Shown piece by piece: positions 1 to 8,828 of a stretch of 60,325 nucleotides of DNA. The position numbers were made by a program, and so were the translations under genes. This stretch comes from Desulfovibrio sp. DV (GTDB lineage: Bacteria > Desulfobacterota > Desulfovibrionia > Desulfovibrionales > Desulfovibrionaceae). The stretch covers positions 1-60,325 of the forward strand of contig NZ_MLBG01000014.1 of the NCBI RefSeq assembly GCF_001936595.1. The letters run 5' to 3'. Each line of letters begins with the position of its first letter. Within the stretch, counting starts at the first letter, position 1. Under the pieces are notes generated by a model. That model had not been told where the DNA came from. It was given only the letters and a program-made list of their open reading frames with translations, and made no database searches.

Positions 1-2
1 TC

Positions 3-161
3 GCTGTGGCCACGGAGCGCCGGCCCAAAGAGGCCGCCGGCCTGCGGTTGGGTCTGGCAGGACTGCGGCCCGGGGTACCAGCCGACTGGTTCGCCCTCAA
101 GGCCGAGTTGGCCGGTTTGGCGGCTCCGGGAAGGGGGAGTGATGGTGGGCGCCGGGCTTAG
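3..161 (+). CDS. C-terminal end of an unidentified protein (partial, 5' end outside window)
   Basis: An open frame runs from the window edge to a TAG at 159-161 and encodes about 52 residues rich in Ala, Leu, Gly and Arg. Of the three forward frames this one has the most protein-like composition. It overlaps the start of the next glycosyltransferase gene by about 20 bases, as is common inside an operon. By position it may belong to the exopolysaccharide operon. The fragment is too short to assign a family. Confidence 0.5.
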   Translation, partial: AVATERRPKEAAGLRLGLAGLRPGVPADWFALKAELAGLAAPGRGSDGGRRA

Positions 162-1299
162 CGGCCGTCGCGTTGCGCAGGTCATCCTCAACATGACCTA
201 TGGTGGTGGCGAGCGGCTGGTCCAGGAACTGGCTGTGGACCTCGAGGACGCCGGAGCCAGGTCCTTGGTCGTCTGCCTGGACTCGATCCAGGCCAATACC
301 GCGCCGCTTGAGGCGCGCGGTATTGAAATTACCCTGGTCAAACGCCGGCAGATGGCCCTCGACGCCGTGGCCCTGGCTCGACTGACCGTGTTGCTGCGAA
401 AGCGCGGGACGCAACTGGTGCATGCCCATGATTTGGCCAGTCTGGCCTATGCCGTGCCGGCCGGGCTTGTGTTGGGCATCCCCGTGCTTTTCACCGAGCA
501 CAGCCGCCACTATCTCGATGCGCGGCTGCGTCGCCGGCTGGAGAAGCGCCTGCTGTGCCTGGGGGTGCGCCGGCTGGTCGAGGTCTCTCCGGAACTGGCC
601 GGGGCGTCGGTTGCGCGCGACGGTGTTTCCCCCCGGCGGGTGGCGGTCATCGAAAACGGCGTGGACCTGACGGCGTTTGCCGGCGGCGGGGGAGAACTGT
701 TTCGCCGGGAGTGCGGCCTCAATGAGGGGCAACTCCTGGTCGGCATGGTCGGACGGCTGGAGGACATAAAGGGGCCGCAGGTGCTCCTCGAGGCGTTTGT
801 CCGGGTGGCCGGGAACATGCCCCAGGCCCGGCTGGTTTTCGTCGGCGACGGCAGCTTGCGCCGGGAACTCGAGGCCAAGGCCGTGGCTCGGGGTCTTGGC
901 GGGAAAGTGCGCTTCACCGGCGCGCGGCCGGATATTCCGCAGGTGATGGGCGGTTTGGATGTCCTGGTCCTGCCCTCACTTTCGGAAGGCCTGCCCTTTG
1001 CCCTGCTTGAGGGTATGGCGGCCGGCCGGGCCGTGGCCGCCTCGGCCGTGGGCCGCATTCCGGGTATCGTGCAGGATGGAGAAAGCGGGATGCTTCTGCC
1101 GGCCGGAGACGCCGGGGCTTTGGCGGGGGCCCTGGCCGGGCTGCTTGCCGATGCCGACCTGCGGCAGCGCCTTGGGCGGGCAGCCCGGCTGGTTGTGGCG
1201 GCCCGCTATGATCGGCGGCACATGCTCGATGCGTATCGGGAAATGTATGCCTCCGTCTTGTCTCGGGAAGGTCAGGGGAGGGAGGCCACATGGAAGTAG
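142..1299 (+). CDS. Glycosyltransferase family 4 (GT-B), exopolysaccharide locus
   Basis: This is a predicted cytoplasmic GT-B glycosyltransferase of about 385 residues that would transfer a sugar from a nucleotide donor to a lipid-linked oligosaccharide. The N-terminal domain contains the glycine loop YGGGERLV. The C-terminal domain has the GT4 donor-site motif EGLPFALLE (E-x7-E) near residue 282, preceded by a typical GRLEDIKGPQ segment. A GTG at 139 is directly followed by ATG 142. The ATG is preferred because the purine-rich GGGGGAG lies just upstream. The gene overlaps its neighbours at both ends, which implies translational coupling. Donor and acceptor sugars cannot be read from sequence; the EpsD-like subfamily is possible given the exosortase locus. 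Confidence 0.85.
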   Translation: MVGAGLSGRRVAQVILNMTYGGGERLVQELAVDLEDAGARSLVVCLDSIQANTAPLEARGIEITLVKRRQMALDAVALARLTVLLRKRGTQLVHAHDLASLAYAVPAGLVLGIPVLFTEHSRHYLDARLRRRLEKRLLCLGVRRLVEVSPELAGASVARDGVSPRRVAVIENGVDLTAFAGGGGELFRRECGLNEGQLLVGMVGRLEDIKGPQVLLEAFVRVAGNMPQARLVFVGDGSLRRELEAKAVARGLGGKVRFTGARPDIPQVMGGLDVLVLPSLSEGLPFALLEGMAAGRAVAASAVGRIPGIVQDGESGMLLPAGDAGALAGALAGLLADADLRQRLGRAARLVVAARYDRRHMLDAYREMYASVLSREGQGREATWK

Positions 1300-4181
1300 T
1301 AACAGCCCGTTTTCCCGAGCCGGACATCGAGGCCCTGGCCGCCAAAGGGCTCGCCTGGCTGGCCCGATGCCAGGTGTCAGAGCCCGGCTACGACCAGGGC
1401 GGCATCCGCGATCCCCTGGATGGCAAGGTCATCGGCGACCACTACGCCGCAACGCATTTTGCCTGGGCCTGCTCCCTACGCCACGCGGAAACCGGCGACT
1501 CGGACATGCTGCGGGCCGCCCGGTCGGCCTTGTCCTTCCATCAGCGTACGAGCCTGGACGAATATCCGCCAGGAAATTGGGATTACCACTGGGATTTCAA
1601 CAATCTGGCTTTTGCGGAAAGTTGCCTGCTGCTTGCCGGGAGCGTCGATGCAGCCGAAACCGAGGCTTGGCGGGGCACACTGGAGGCCTGGAAAACCAAT
1701 CCCCACTGGGCCGTCAACTGGGTGGCCATGCGAGCTGCCGCCCATTTCTTGCGCCATGACCTCCTGGCCCGGCCGGACGACCTGCCCCAGGCTGAAAAGT
1801 GGCTGGATTTCGTCCTCGGCGCGCAACTGCCTGACGGCGGCATCGAGGACGTGCGTAGCGCCAGCCTGCCCAGCCAATACCATGCCTACACCGCCTGCCT
1901 GCTGCATCGCCTGCTCGGGCGACGTCCGGCCGTAGGCCGGGCCATTGTGGCGGCGGCGCGCTGGCTTCTGGCCATCACCGCCCCGGACGGCGAAATGAAC
2001 GCCCTGGGGCGCGGCCAGGGCCAGATCTTCGGCTACGCCTGCGCCATTTATTTGTTCCGGGTGGCGGCGACGCTGGACCCGGAAATGGCGCGGCATCACC
2101 GGTGGGCGGCCCAAGCCGTACTTGGCCGATTGGCACGCTTCCAGACGACCGAAGGCTGGTGGCCCCTGGTGCTCAACGGGCTGCCTGTCGCCCGCCGGGC
2201 CGGCTGGTACGACTATCATCATCTGACGGTGTACAATGCCTTCGCCGTTCTGTGGCTGTCCCTGGCCGCGCGTGTGGCCATGCCCGAGGGCGATAGCGCT
2301 GCGCCGCCGCCCGGAGATGTCTGGCTGCGGCAAAGCGGTATCCTGGCTGTGCGGCGCAGGCACTATTTCGCTCTGTTCGCGGCCGGACGGCAGGGCGCGG
2401 GGTATCGCACCGAGGCAGGCATCACCCCTCACGATATAACCTTTGGCGACGAGCCGTTTTTTCGCGGCCCCCTCGGCCCTGGCCCGGGCAAATACGGGAG
2501 CCGCGCCGCCGGCTTTGGCCAGGAAGCCCACTGTTTCGCCCCGCTTTGGCGAAAGCCGGGCGAGGCGTGGCAGGCTCCGGCCGGAGCCGAGGGAAGCCTG
2601 ACCCCGGGGCGCGGTCCTGGGCACTGGCGGCTGGCCCTGGAAACGGGCGGGGCGCGATGGGAACGGGAACTGGTCTTCGGCGATCGGTTCATCCATGGCC
2701 GCGACCGGCTTGCACTGCCGCCCGGCATCGGTGATGCAGCCATGGCCGAGGTCCGGGGGCACAACATTCCATTGGCCGCGACCGGCCGGCTGGAGACGGG
2801 GCGCGGCTTTGTCCGCGATTCTGCCAGCGGGACCACCCTGTGCGTCTGGGGTGGCGAATCCCTGGCCCCGGCCGGGACCGTGGAAGCCGCCAGAGGCGAC
2901 ACCGTGATCCTGGCCGGGGCCGGCAGGCCCGGTCAGACCTGGGGTTGGCGGCTGCGCCAGGGGCCGGCCACAACCGGCGGGGGCGCGTTGCCCGGCATCG
3001 TCTGCCTCAGCGCCGATCCCTGGTCCGGGCTATGGAAGCGCAAGCAGCGCCTGCTCTTTGAACTCTCCCGGCTCGGCCACAGCCCGCGCACTCTCTACAT
3101 CGAGCCGGGCGTGGTCATGACTGAGATCGTGGAACATCCGGGCCGCTTGCTCGGCTGCGGCGGGGAAAGGCAACGTCGTGCCCTCAAAGGCCGCGCCGTG
3201 AACCAGGGCCATGGCTTCAGTCTGGCCACGCCATTGCTTCCCTGGCCCGGACAGCGCACCTTTCCGGCCCTTGGCTTGGCCAATCGGCGGTCCTGGCTGC
3301 GGCAGCTGTCCCATTTCGTGGCCCGGGCCGGATTGGCCGATGGCTACGTGTTGTGGCTGTACCATCCCTCCCATTTGGATGCCCTGGACGTCCTGGGAGA
3401 CCGGGCAGAGCTTATCGTCTACGACTGGACGGATGACTGGGCGGCGGCTTTGCCGCCGGAACGCGCTCAAGCGGAGCGAGTCGCCTTGGACGCCCGCCAG
3501 GAGGCGCTCCTTGGCCGTTGCGACCTCGTGTTCACCGTGTCCCGGGCCCTCCAGGATCGGGCCAGGGGGGCGTGCCCGGAAGCGGTTTTGCTGCCCAATG
3601 CCACCGACCCGGACGTGTTCCGGCCGCCAGCCCCGGAGGCCACGCCCCATCCCCTGGCCGCCGGCCGCCCCATGTTGGTCTATCTGTCGCAAATCACCGA
3701 ACGTCTGGATGTGCAGCTTGTGGCCGCGGTCGCCGGGGCCAGACCCGGCTGGACCTTGGTGCTGGTCGGACCGGTGGTCTGTGATCCGTCCTGCCTTGAC
3801 CCCTTGCGCGGTCTCAACAACGTCGTCTTGACCGGTGCCATGCCCTACGACGAGGCCGCTTCTCTGACCGCCCAAGCCGACGTCTGCCTGCTGCCCCACA
3901 AAACAGGCGCCCTCACCGGCACCCTGGATCCGATCAAGCTCTACGATTATTTGGCCACCGGCCGGCCCATTGTGGCCACCCGGGTGGCCATGCACCCCGA
4001 TCTGGAGGCCCACGTCCGGCTGGCCGACACCCCCGGGGGCTTTATCGAGGCCGTCGAGGATGCCCTGGCCGAGGCTGAGGAAGCTGCGCAGTGCCGACGT
4101 CGGGCCGCCATGGCCCATACCTGGACCGCGCGAGCCACTGAGGCGGCGGCCGTGCTGCAACGCTTTTTTCCCCAGGACTGA
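1290..4181 (+). CDS. Two-domain protein: N-terminal alpha/alpha-toroid (lyase-like) fused to C-terminal glycosyltransferase
   Basis: The protein has 963 residues, more than twice the size of an ordinary glycosyltransferase. Residues 1 to about 330 have a Trp/His/Tyr-rich helical-repeat pattern (for example NWDYHWDFNN and GWYDYHHLTVYN) like the alpha/alpha-toroid of heparinase-type or polysaccharide lyase enzymes. Residues about 340-560 look like the beta-sandwich that often follows such toroids. From about residue 567 (LSADPWSGLWKRKQRLLFEL) a separate GT-B glycosyltransferase begins, ending with the segment LDPIKLYDYLATGRPIVAT. No signal peptide is visible, so both halves should be cytoplasmic. 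The start overlaps the previous gene by 10 bases after a GGAGG. The toroid assignment rests on sequence pattern only; the glycosyltransferase half is firm. Confidence 0.7.
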   Translation: MEVVTARFPEPDIEALAAKGLAWLARCQVSEPGYDQGGIRDPLDGKVIGDHYAATHFAWACSLRHAETGDSDMLRAARSALSFHQRTSLDEYPPGNWDYHWDFNNLAFAESCLLLAGSVDAAETEAWRGTLEAWKTNPHWAVNWVAMRAAAHFLRHDLLARPDDLPQAEKWLDFVLGAQLPDGGIEDVRSASLPSQYHAYTACLLHRLLGRRPAVGRAIVAAARWLLAITAPDGEMNALGRGQGQIFGYACAIYLFRVAATLDPEMARHHRWAAQAVLGRLARFQTTEGWWPLVLNGLPVARRAGWYDYHHLTVYNAFAVLWLSLAARVAMPEGDSAAPPPGDVWLRQSGILAVRRRHYFALFAAGRQGAGYRTEAGITPHDITFGDEPFFRGPLGPGPGKYGSRAAGFGQEAHCFAPLWRKPGEAWQAPAGAEGSLTPGRGPGHWRLALETGGARWERELVFGDRFIHGRDRLALPPGIGDAAMAEVRGHNIPLAATGRLETGRGFVRDSASGTTLCVWGGESLAPAGTVEAARGDTVILAGAGRPGQTWGWRLRQGPATTGGGALPGIVCLSADPWSGLWKRKQRLLFELSRLGHSPRTLYIEPGVVMTEIVEHPGRLLGCGGERQRRALKGRAVNQGHGFSLATPLLPWPGQRTFPALGLANRRSWLRQLSHFVARAGLADGYVLWLYHPSHLDALDVLGDRAELIVYDWTDDWAAALPPERAQAERVALDARQEALLGRCDLVFTVSRALQDRARGACPEAVLLPNATDPDVFRPPAPEATPHPLAAGRPMLVYLSQITERLDVQLVAAVAGARPGWTLVLVGPVVCDPSCLDPLRGLNNVVLTGAMPYDEAASLTAQADVCLLPHKTGALTGTLDPIKLYDYLATGRPIVATRVAMHPDLEAHVRLADTPGGFIEAVEDALAEAEEAAQCRRRAAMAHTWTARATEAAAVLQRFFPQD

Positions 4182-4185
4182 CACC

Positions 4186-5307
4186 ATGCGCATCGCAGTT
4201 GACGCCAGGGTGCTCGGATACCCGGAGCTGCGCGGCATAGGTTCCTATCTGTGCGAACTGTTGGCGGCCTGGCCGGAGCCCGAGGACTGCTTTGTTCTCG
4301 TCAGCCAAACGCCGATTCCGGCAGACAGGCTGCAAGGTTCCGTTCGTCTGGAAAACGTCGTGGTCCCGGCGGTCGCCGGGTATCGACTGCGCCTGTGGGA
4401 TTGGCGGGTCCTGCCCCGTGTGGTCCGGGGACTTGAACCGGACCTTTTCTGGGGCCCGGCCAATCAGGCCTGTCCCCTGCCGGGGCTGCCTCAGGCGACC
4501 ACGGTGCACGACACCCTGCTGCAGGAGCAGGTACGCCACGGCAGCCTGGCCGACCGGCTGTTCCATGGCTGGGTCTCTCCGTGGTGGGTGCGCCGCCATG
4601 CCCGGCGGGTGGTCACGGTGAGCCGGTTTTCCAAGTCCCGGATCGAGGCTGTGTTCGGCTGCCAACCCGATCTGGTCCGGGTCATTCCCAACGGGGCGAC
4701 GCTGCCTGCGCGCATGTTTCCGGACAAGGCCTCGGCCTTTGGCCATGCGCGCGCCCGGGGGCTGGCCCGGAGGCCCTACGTGTTGGCTCTTGGTGCCGAG
4801 AGTCCCTGGAAAAACACCGAAGGCACGATTCGGGCCTTTGCCCTGCTGGCCAAAGAAACGACGGAAGTCGATTTTCTGGTGGCCGGGGTTCAAGATCGGG
4901 CCAGGGCCGGCTTCGAGGCCCTTGGCCGGCAGCTTGGACTGGGTGAGCGGTTGCGGCTGCTGCCCTTTGTGGAAAAAACCGATCGGGACGCCTTATACCA
5001 GGGCGCGCGGGTCTTCGTGTATCCCTCCCTGTTCGAGGGGTTTGGGCTGCCACCCCTGGAGGCGATGGCTTTGGACACGCCGGTGGTGGCTTCGGACAGG
5101 GCGTCCATTCCCGAAGTGGCGGGCCAGGCGGCAAGCCTTGTCGATGCGGCTGATCCCGCCGCCTTGGCCCGGGGGATTCTTGCGGTGTTGCGTTCGCCTG
5201 AACTGGCCGACAGGCTTGTTGCGGCCGGGCGCGACAACGTCCGGCGCTTTGGTTGGGCCCAGTCCGCCAGAGCGCATCATGACCTGTTCAAGGAGTGTCT
5301 GGCGTGA
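4186..5307 (+). CDS. Glycosyltransferase family 4
   Basis: This is a 373-residue GT-B glycosyltransferase. The ATG at 4186, five bases after the previous stop, begins MRIAVDARVLGYPELRGIG, the usual opening of mannosyl/rhamnosyl-type GT4 enzymes. A longer reading frame continues upstream but lies wholly inside the preceding gene. The C-terminal half shows ALGAESPWKN and the donor-binding E-x7-E motif EGFGLPPLE near residue 283. It is the third gene of the plus-strand exopolysaccharide group and its stop overlaps the next start. Sugar specificity is unknown. Confidence 0.88.
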   Translation: MRIAVDARVLGYPELRGIGSYLCELLAAWPEPEDCFVLVSQTPIPADRLQGSVRLENVVVPAVAGYRLRLWDWRVLPRVVRGLEPDLFWGPANQACPLPGLPQATTVHDTLLQEQVRHGSLADRLFHGWVSPWWVRRHARRVVTVSRFSKSRIEAVFGCQPDLVRVIPNGATLPARMFPDKASAFGHARARGLARRPYVLALGAESPWKNTEGTIRAFALLAKETTEVDFLVAGVQDRARAGFEALGRQLGLGERLRLLPFVEKTDRDALYQGARVFVYPSLFEGFGLPPLEAMALDTPVVASDRASIPEVAGQAASLVDAADPAALARGILAVLRSPELADRLVAAGRDNVRRFGWAQSARAHHDLFKECLA

Positions 5308-6503
5308 AGCGTCGAGTCCTTGTGGTGGAAAACGGGGCTGGTTTCGGAGGCGCGCTCACCAGTCTGGCCAGCCTGCTGGCCGGCCTGGACCCGGCCGGCT
5401 GGGAAGTGCATTGCCTGACGTCGTATCCCCAGCAATGCATCAAGGCTGAAGGGGCCGTGGCCCGTATTGGCGTGTTGCCGAGGCTGCGGCGCTATGGCCC
5501 GGCCTCGGGCCTGGAACGGGCGCTGCATCGGTTTGCCGGTCGGTGCGCCGGGCCCATCGCATTCGCGGTGGACCAGGCCACCACAGGGCGGGTCTTTGCC
5601 GCCAGTGTGGCGGCCTATGCCGGGCGTGAGGCCATCGACCTGATTGTCGGCAACAATGGGCTGCTCATCAACGACGCCGTGCTCCTTGGGGCGCAAAAAG
5701 CCGGCAGACCCTGCCTGATCCATGTCCGGTCCCCGGAATATCCGGGCCGTCTGACCGCCTGGCTGGCCCGGAAAGCGGCCGGGGCGGTGGCCGTTTCCGA
5801 TTATGTCGCCGGCTCGGTCCGGGCTGTGGGAATGCCGGAAGATCGGATCGCCGTCATTCCGGAAGGGCTTGACGCCTGGGCCTTTGCCGCCGGGGCCGAC
5901 CCGATGGCTTTCCGGATTCGTCATGGCCTGCCGCCGGATCTGCCGCTGGTCGGTCTCGTGGCCTGCTTGGCCGGCTGGAAGGGCCACGAGACGTTTATCA
6001 AGGCATGTTCCCGGTTCATTGGCCGGGTTGAAGCCGGGGCTGTTGTGGTCGGCGGCGATCCCGATGGCTCGGGGATCCGGTTGGCGGCCTTGCGGGAGAG
6101 GGTGAGAGCGCTTGGGCTCGGGCAGCGGGTCTGGTGCCTGGGGCACGAACCGGACGTGGCCTCGGCCATGGCCGCATGCACGGTCGTCGTCCATGCCTCC
6201 ACCAGCCCGGAGCCGTTTGGCCGGGTGCTGCTCGAAGCCATGGCTCTGGAAAAGCCACTAGTGGCGACGGATGCCGGAGGCCCGCGCGAAGTGGTGGAGC
6301 CGGAGGTGGACGGATTGCTGGTTCCACCGGGGGACGCGACAGCCTTGGCCCAGGCCGTGGTCCGTCTGCTTGGGGACGCGGGTCTACGCGAGCGACTTGG
6401 CCGGGCCGGACGGGCAAAGCTTCTGGGGCGCTACAGCCTCGAGGGCCATGTCGCTGCGGTGGCCGCCGCGTGGGAGCGCAGGATCAGCCAGAGAGAGCCC
6501 TGA
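5304..6503 (+). CDS. Glycosyltransferase family 4
   Basis: This roughly 399-residue GT-B glycosyltransferase starts at a GTG in a GTGA overlap with the previous stop. AAGGAG lies 8 bases upstream, favouring 5304 over an earlier in-frame GTG at 5295. The N-terminus (VLVVENGAGFGGALTSLASL) is the acceptor-domain loop. The donor site carries EPFGRVLLE near residue 300, followed by KPLVATDAGG. It is the last gene of the plus-strand series and faces the minus-strand exopolysaccharide operon across 67 bases in which no convincing terminator is seen. Confidence 0.87.
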   Translation: MKRRVLVVENGAGFGGALTSLASLLAGLDPAGWEVHCLTSYPQQCIKAEGAVARIGVLPRLRRYGPASGLERALHRFAGRCAGPIAFAVDQATTGRVFAASVAAYAGREAIDLIVGNNGLLINDAVLLGAQKAGRPCLIHVRSPEYPGRLTAWLARKAAGAVAVSDYVAGSVRAVGMPEDRIAVIPEGLDAWAFAAGADPMAFRIRHGLPPDLPLVGLVACLAGWKGHETFIKACSRFIGRVEAGAVVVGGDPDGSGIRLAALRERVRALGLGQRVWCLGHEPDVASAMAACTVVVHASTSPEPFGRVLLEAMALEKPLVATDAGGPREVVEPEVDGLLVPPGDATALAQAVVRLLGDAGLRERLGRAGRAKLLGRYSLEGHVAAVAAAWERRISQREP

Positions 6504-6570
6504 CCAAGAGGACGCCAATACAACAATCCGAGTCCCCCAGACCCCGGTTTCTTTGTGAGGCGTGTCTCTC

Positions 6571-7722
6571 TCAACAGAGGCCGCACGAGGCTGTTTCTTG
6601 CACCAGCATGGCCACCCGCCGGGCGTTGCCAAGCCATGTCAGATCCTTTGCCACGATGGTGCGCCGGGCATTTTGCCCCAAACGACCGAGCAGAGCCCTG
6701 TCATGGACGAGAGCCCGTACACGTTTTGCCATGGACGCCCAGTCGCCGGGGGGGAAGAGCAGCCCGTTTTCGCCGTCCGAAACCAGTTCCCGAATATTTG
6801 CCTGGTCCGGGGCCACCACCGCTTTGCCCGCGGCCAGATATTCGATGAGCTTCATGGGACAGGCATAGGCCGTTGCTGCCGGCTGCAAGGCAATATCGAG
6901 TCCGGCCAACAGGTGGAAAACGGACCGACGGTCCATGGAACCGGTGATGCTGACGGCATTTCCCAAGCGCCTGGAGGTGATGAGGGATTCCAGTGCAGGC
7001 CTGGCCGGACCGTCTCCCACAAGGACAAGCCGGACGCCGGCCGCGAACAGGCCGTCGTCATCAAGGGCAGCGATGGATTCAGCCAAGCCGTGCCAGCGGC
7101 GAAACCAACCAACGAATCCCAGGGTTACCGGGCGACGTTGTTGCTCCACGGGGCCACTTGAAACGTATTCATCGGCATTGACCCCATTGGGCATGACCGT
7201 AATGGTTTCCGGCCGAGCGCCGTTGGCCACCAGCATCTCCTTGAGCACCTGGGTGACTGTGATGTTTCGGCTGGCCTGACGGGTAATCCACGTCTCCGTG
7301 GCCTGGGCCAGACGGCGCAGGGCCAAACCGCCGAATTCCCGGCGTTCCAGGGCCAGAGGCGAGTTGATTTCCAAAACAAGGGGGGTGCGGGTGAGAAATG
7401 AGACAACAACGCCGCAAACGTTGAACAATGCGTAGCGCTCATAGATAAAGGCTGGCCGATGCCGGTGCACAGCCCGCCACAAACGGGCACAACCCCAGAA
7501 ATTGTAGCCGATTTCCAGGAGTTCATAAACCGAGCGCGGCATCCTGGCGATAATACGGCTGAGCAGCCCCGTCCGTTGGACGCTTCCCGGCCGTTCGTTG
7601 GCATGGATGGACACTTTGACCACTTGATAGCCGAGGGTTTCAAAAGCCCGACACATCTCCGTCACATGGATACCCTGGGCATCTACGCCCTGGGTGCGGT
7701 GATGGTAGACAACGGTTGGCAT
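6571..7722 (-). CDS. Glycosyltransferase family 4, distal end of the xrtA operon
   Basis: The protein has 383 residues with a GT-B fold. It opens VVYHHRTQGVDAQGIHV, has a mid-protein acceptor region, and then TLGFVGWFRRWHGL at the start of the donor domain. The donor site reads CPMKLIEYLAAGKAVVAPD, the variant common in WbuB/TuaH-like enzymes where a Lys-Leu-x-Glu motif replaces the classic E-x7-E. It lies 6 bases after the beta-helix protein gene, so is probably co-transcribed with it. It is the last gene of the long minus-strand operon. Likely role: one addition step in building the repeat unit. Confidence 0.85.
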   Translation of the reverse strand: MPTVVYHHRTQGVDAQGIHVTEMCRAFETLGYQVVKVSIHANERPGSVQRTGLLSRIIARMPRSVYELLEIGYNFWGCARLWRAVHRHRPAFIYERYALFNVCGVVVSFLTRTPLVLEINSPLALERREFGGLALRRLAQATETWITRQASRNITVTQVLKEMLVANGARPETITVMPNGVNADEYVSSGPVEQQRRPVTLGFVGWFRRWHGLAESIAALDDDGLFAAGVRLVLVGDGPARPALESLITSRRLGNAVSITGSMDRRSVFHLLAGLDIALQPAATAYACPMKLIEYLAAGKAVVAPDQANIRELVSDGENGLLFPPGDWASMAKRVRALVHDRALLGRLGQNARRTIVAKDLTWLGNARRVAMLVQETASCGLC

Positions 7723-7728
7723 CCCCCG

Positions 7729-8763
7729 TTACTGGACATCTTTCCCCATCTCCTTCCAGGCCCCAAGGGTATAGGTCCTCTGGCTGTTCTGTTCCTGGCA
7801 CACCGGGATGCCAGGGGCATAGTGTTGCCCGGTCGCGGTCAGGGAGGGGATGACGTCCGCGTTGAGTTGCAGGGGAATGACCTTGGAGTCGGCAAAGGTG
7901 TTGCCGGTGAGTTTCAGGTCCAGGGCCTTTGGCAGGCCGAGGATGCCGCTCCAGGTATAGGAAACGAAATTGTTCTCGATAATGGCGGCATTGGGGGCAT
8001 TGACTGTGATGCCCTGGCCGTAGATGCCCGTGAAGGTATTGTGGCGCACGACGGGATCGGTCACGCCGCCGACCAGGGTGATAGCGGCCCCTCCTTCCTT
8101 GACGGGAAAAGTACCGGTACGCTCGAGGTGGTTGTTGCTGACGGTTGGATTGACGATGGTTCCATTGATGTGGATGCCGTTGATGTGAGTGTCACGGATG
8201 GTATTGTCGGCAATAGTTGGCGTATTTCCTGATGCACTCATGTATATGCCATGCTCACGATACGAGCGTTCTATGGTGTTGTTTGAAATTTTCGTGTTGT
8301 TGCTTTTGTAGGACATGATTCCATAGTTTCCAACATCATGTATTGTGCAATTCTTTACTTCTATGGCGTCACAGGCGCCGATGGTGATGCCACGCTCGAA
8401 TCCGGAGATCATAAAATTTTCTATAATTACGTTTTGTGATTTTTCTATGTTGATGCCGGATCCGCTGCTGAATGTATTGTTGTCCTTGTTGTAAGCCCCC
8501 TCAATGATCGCGCCCGGGGCGGCGGTCACTTTGATGGGGAGTTGGGCATCTCCATGGAGTCCTGTGAGGCGGATTGTGGTCGTGTAGTGTCCCGGAGCGA
8601 TCACTATCATGGTTCCGGACGATACGGATCGTATTTTGGCTTGAATTGTTGTGGCGGTATCTTCTGGAAGGATTTCGATGTTTGTCGCTGCGAGCAGGTT
8701 TGTGGAAAGAGCAAAAAGAATAAAAGTGAACGCTATACTGCTGAATTTTTTTTGGGGCGTCAT
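7729..8763 (-). CDS. Secreted right-handed parallel beta-helix protein
   Basis: This is a protein of about 344 residues with an N-terminal signal peptide (MTPQKKFSSIAFTFILFALS, cleavage near LLAAT). Repeated strands of the PbH1 type follow, such as NVIIENFMISGFERGITIG, NNTKISNNTIERS and NAAIIENNFVSYTWSGILG. Such solenoids occur in polysaccharide lyases, epimerases and NosD-like proteins, so a periplasmic polysaccharide-modifying role fits its place in the exopolysaccharide operon. The start at 8763 is chosen because AAGGAAC lies upstream and the signal peptide begins there; a longer frame would run into the upstream gene. The 5' part is clearly more AT-rich than the 3' part. No catalytic residues can be assigned. 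Confidence 0.75.
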   Translation of the reverse strand: MTPQKKFSSIAFTFILFALSTNLLAATNIEILPEDTATTIQAKIRSVSSGTMIVIAPGHYTTTIRLTGLHGDAQLPIKVTAAPGAIIEGAYNKDNNTFSSGSGINIEKSQNVIIENFMISGFERGITIGACDAIEVKNCTIHDVGNYGIMSYKSNNTKISNNTIERSYREHGIYMSASGNTPTIADNTIRDTHINGIHINGTIVNPTVSNNHLERTGTFPVKEGGAAITLVGGVTDPVVRHNTFTGIYGQGITVNAPNAAIIENNFVSYTWSGILGLPKALDLKLTGNTFADSKVIPLQLNADVIPSLTATGQHYAPGIPVCQEQNSQRTYTLGAWKEMGKDVQ

Positions 8764-8828
8764 GGTTCCTGTTCCTTGTGTTTTGTCGACTTGATAATGG
8801 AGTTTGTTTGAAATGATAGGTATGTGGA

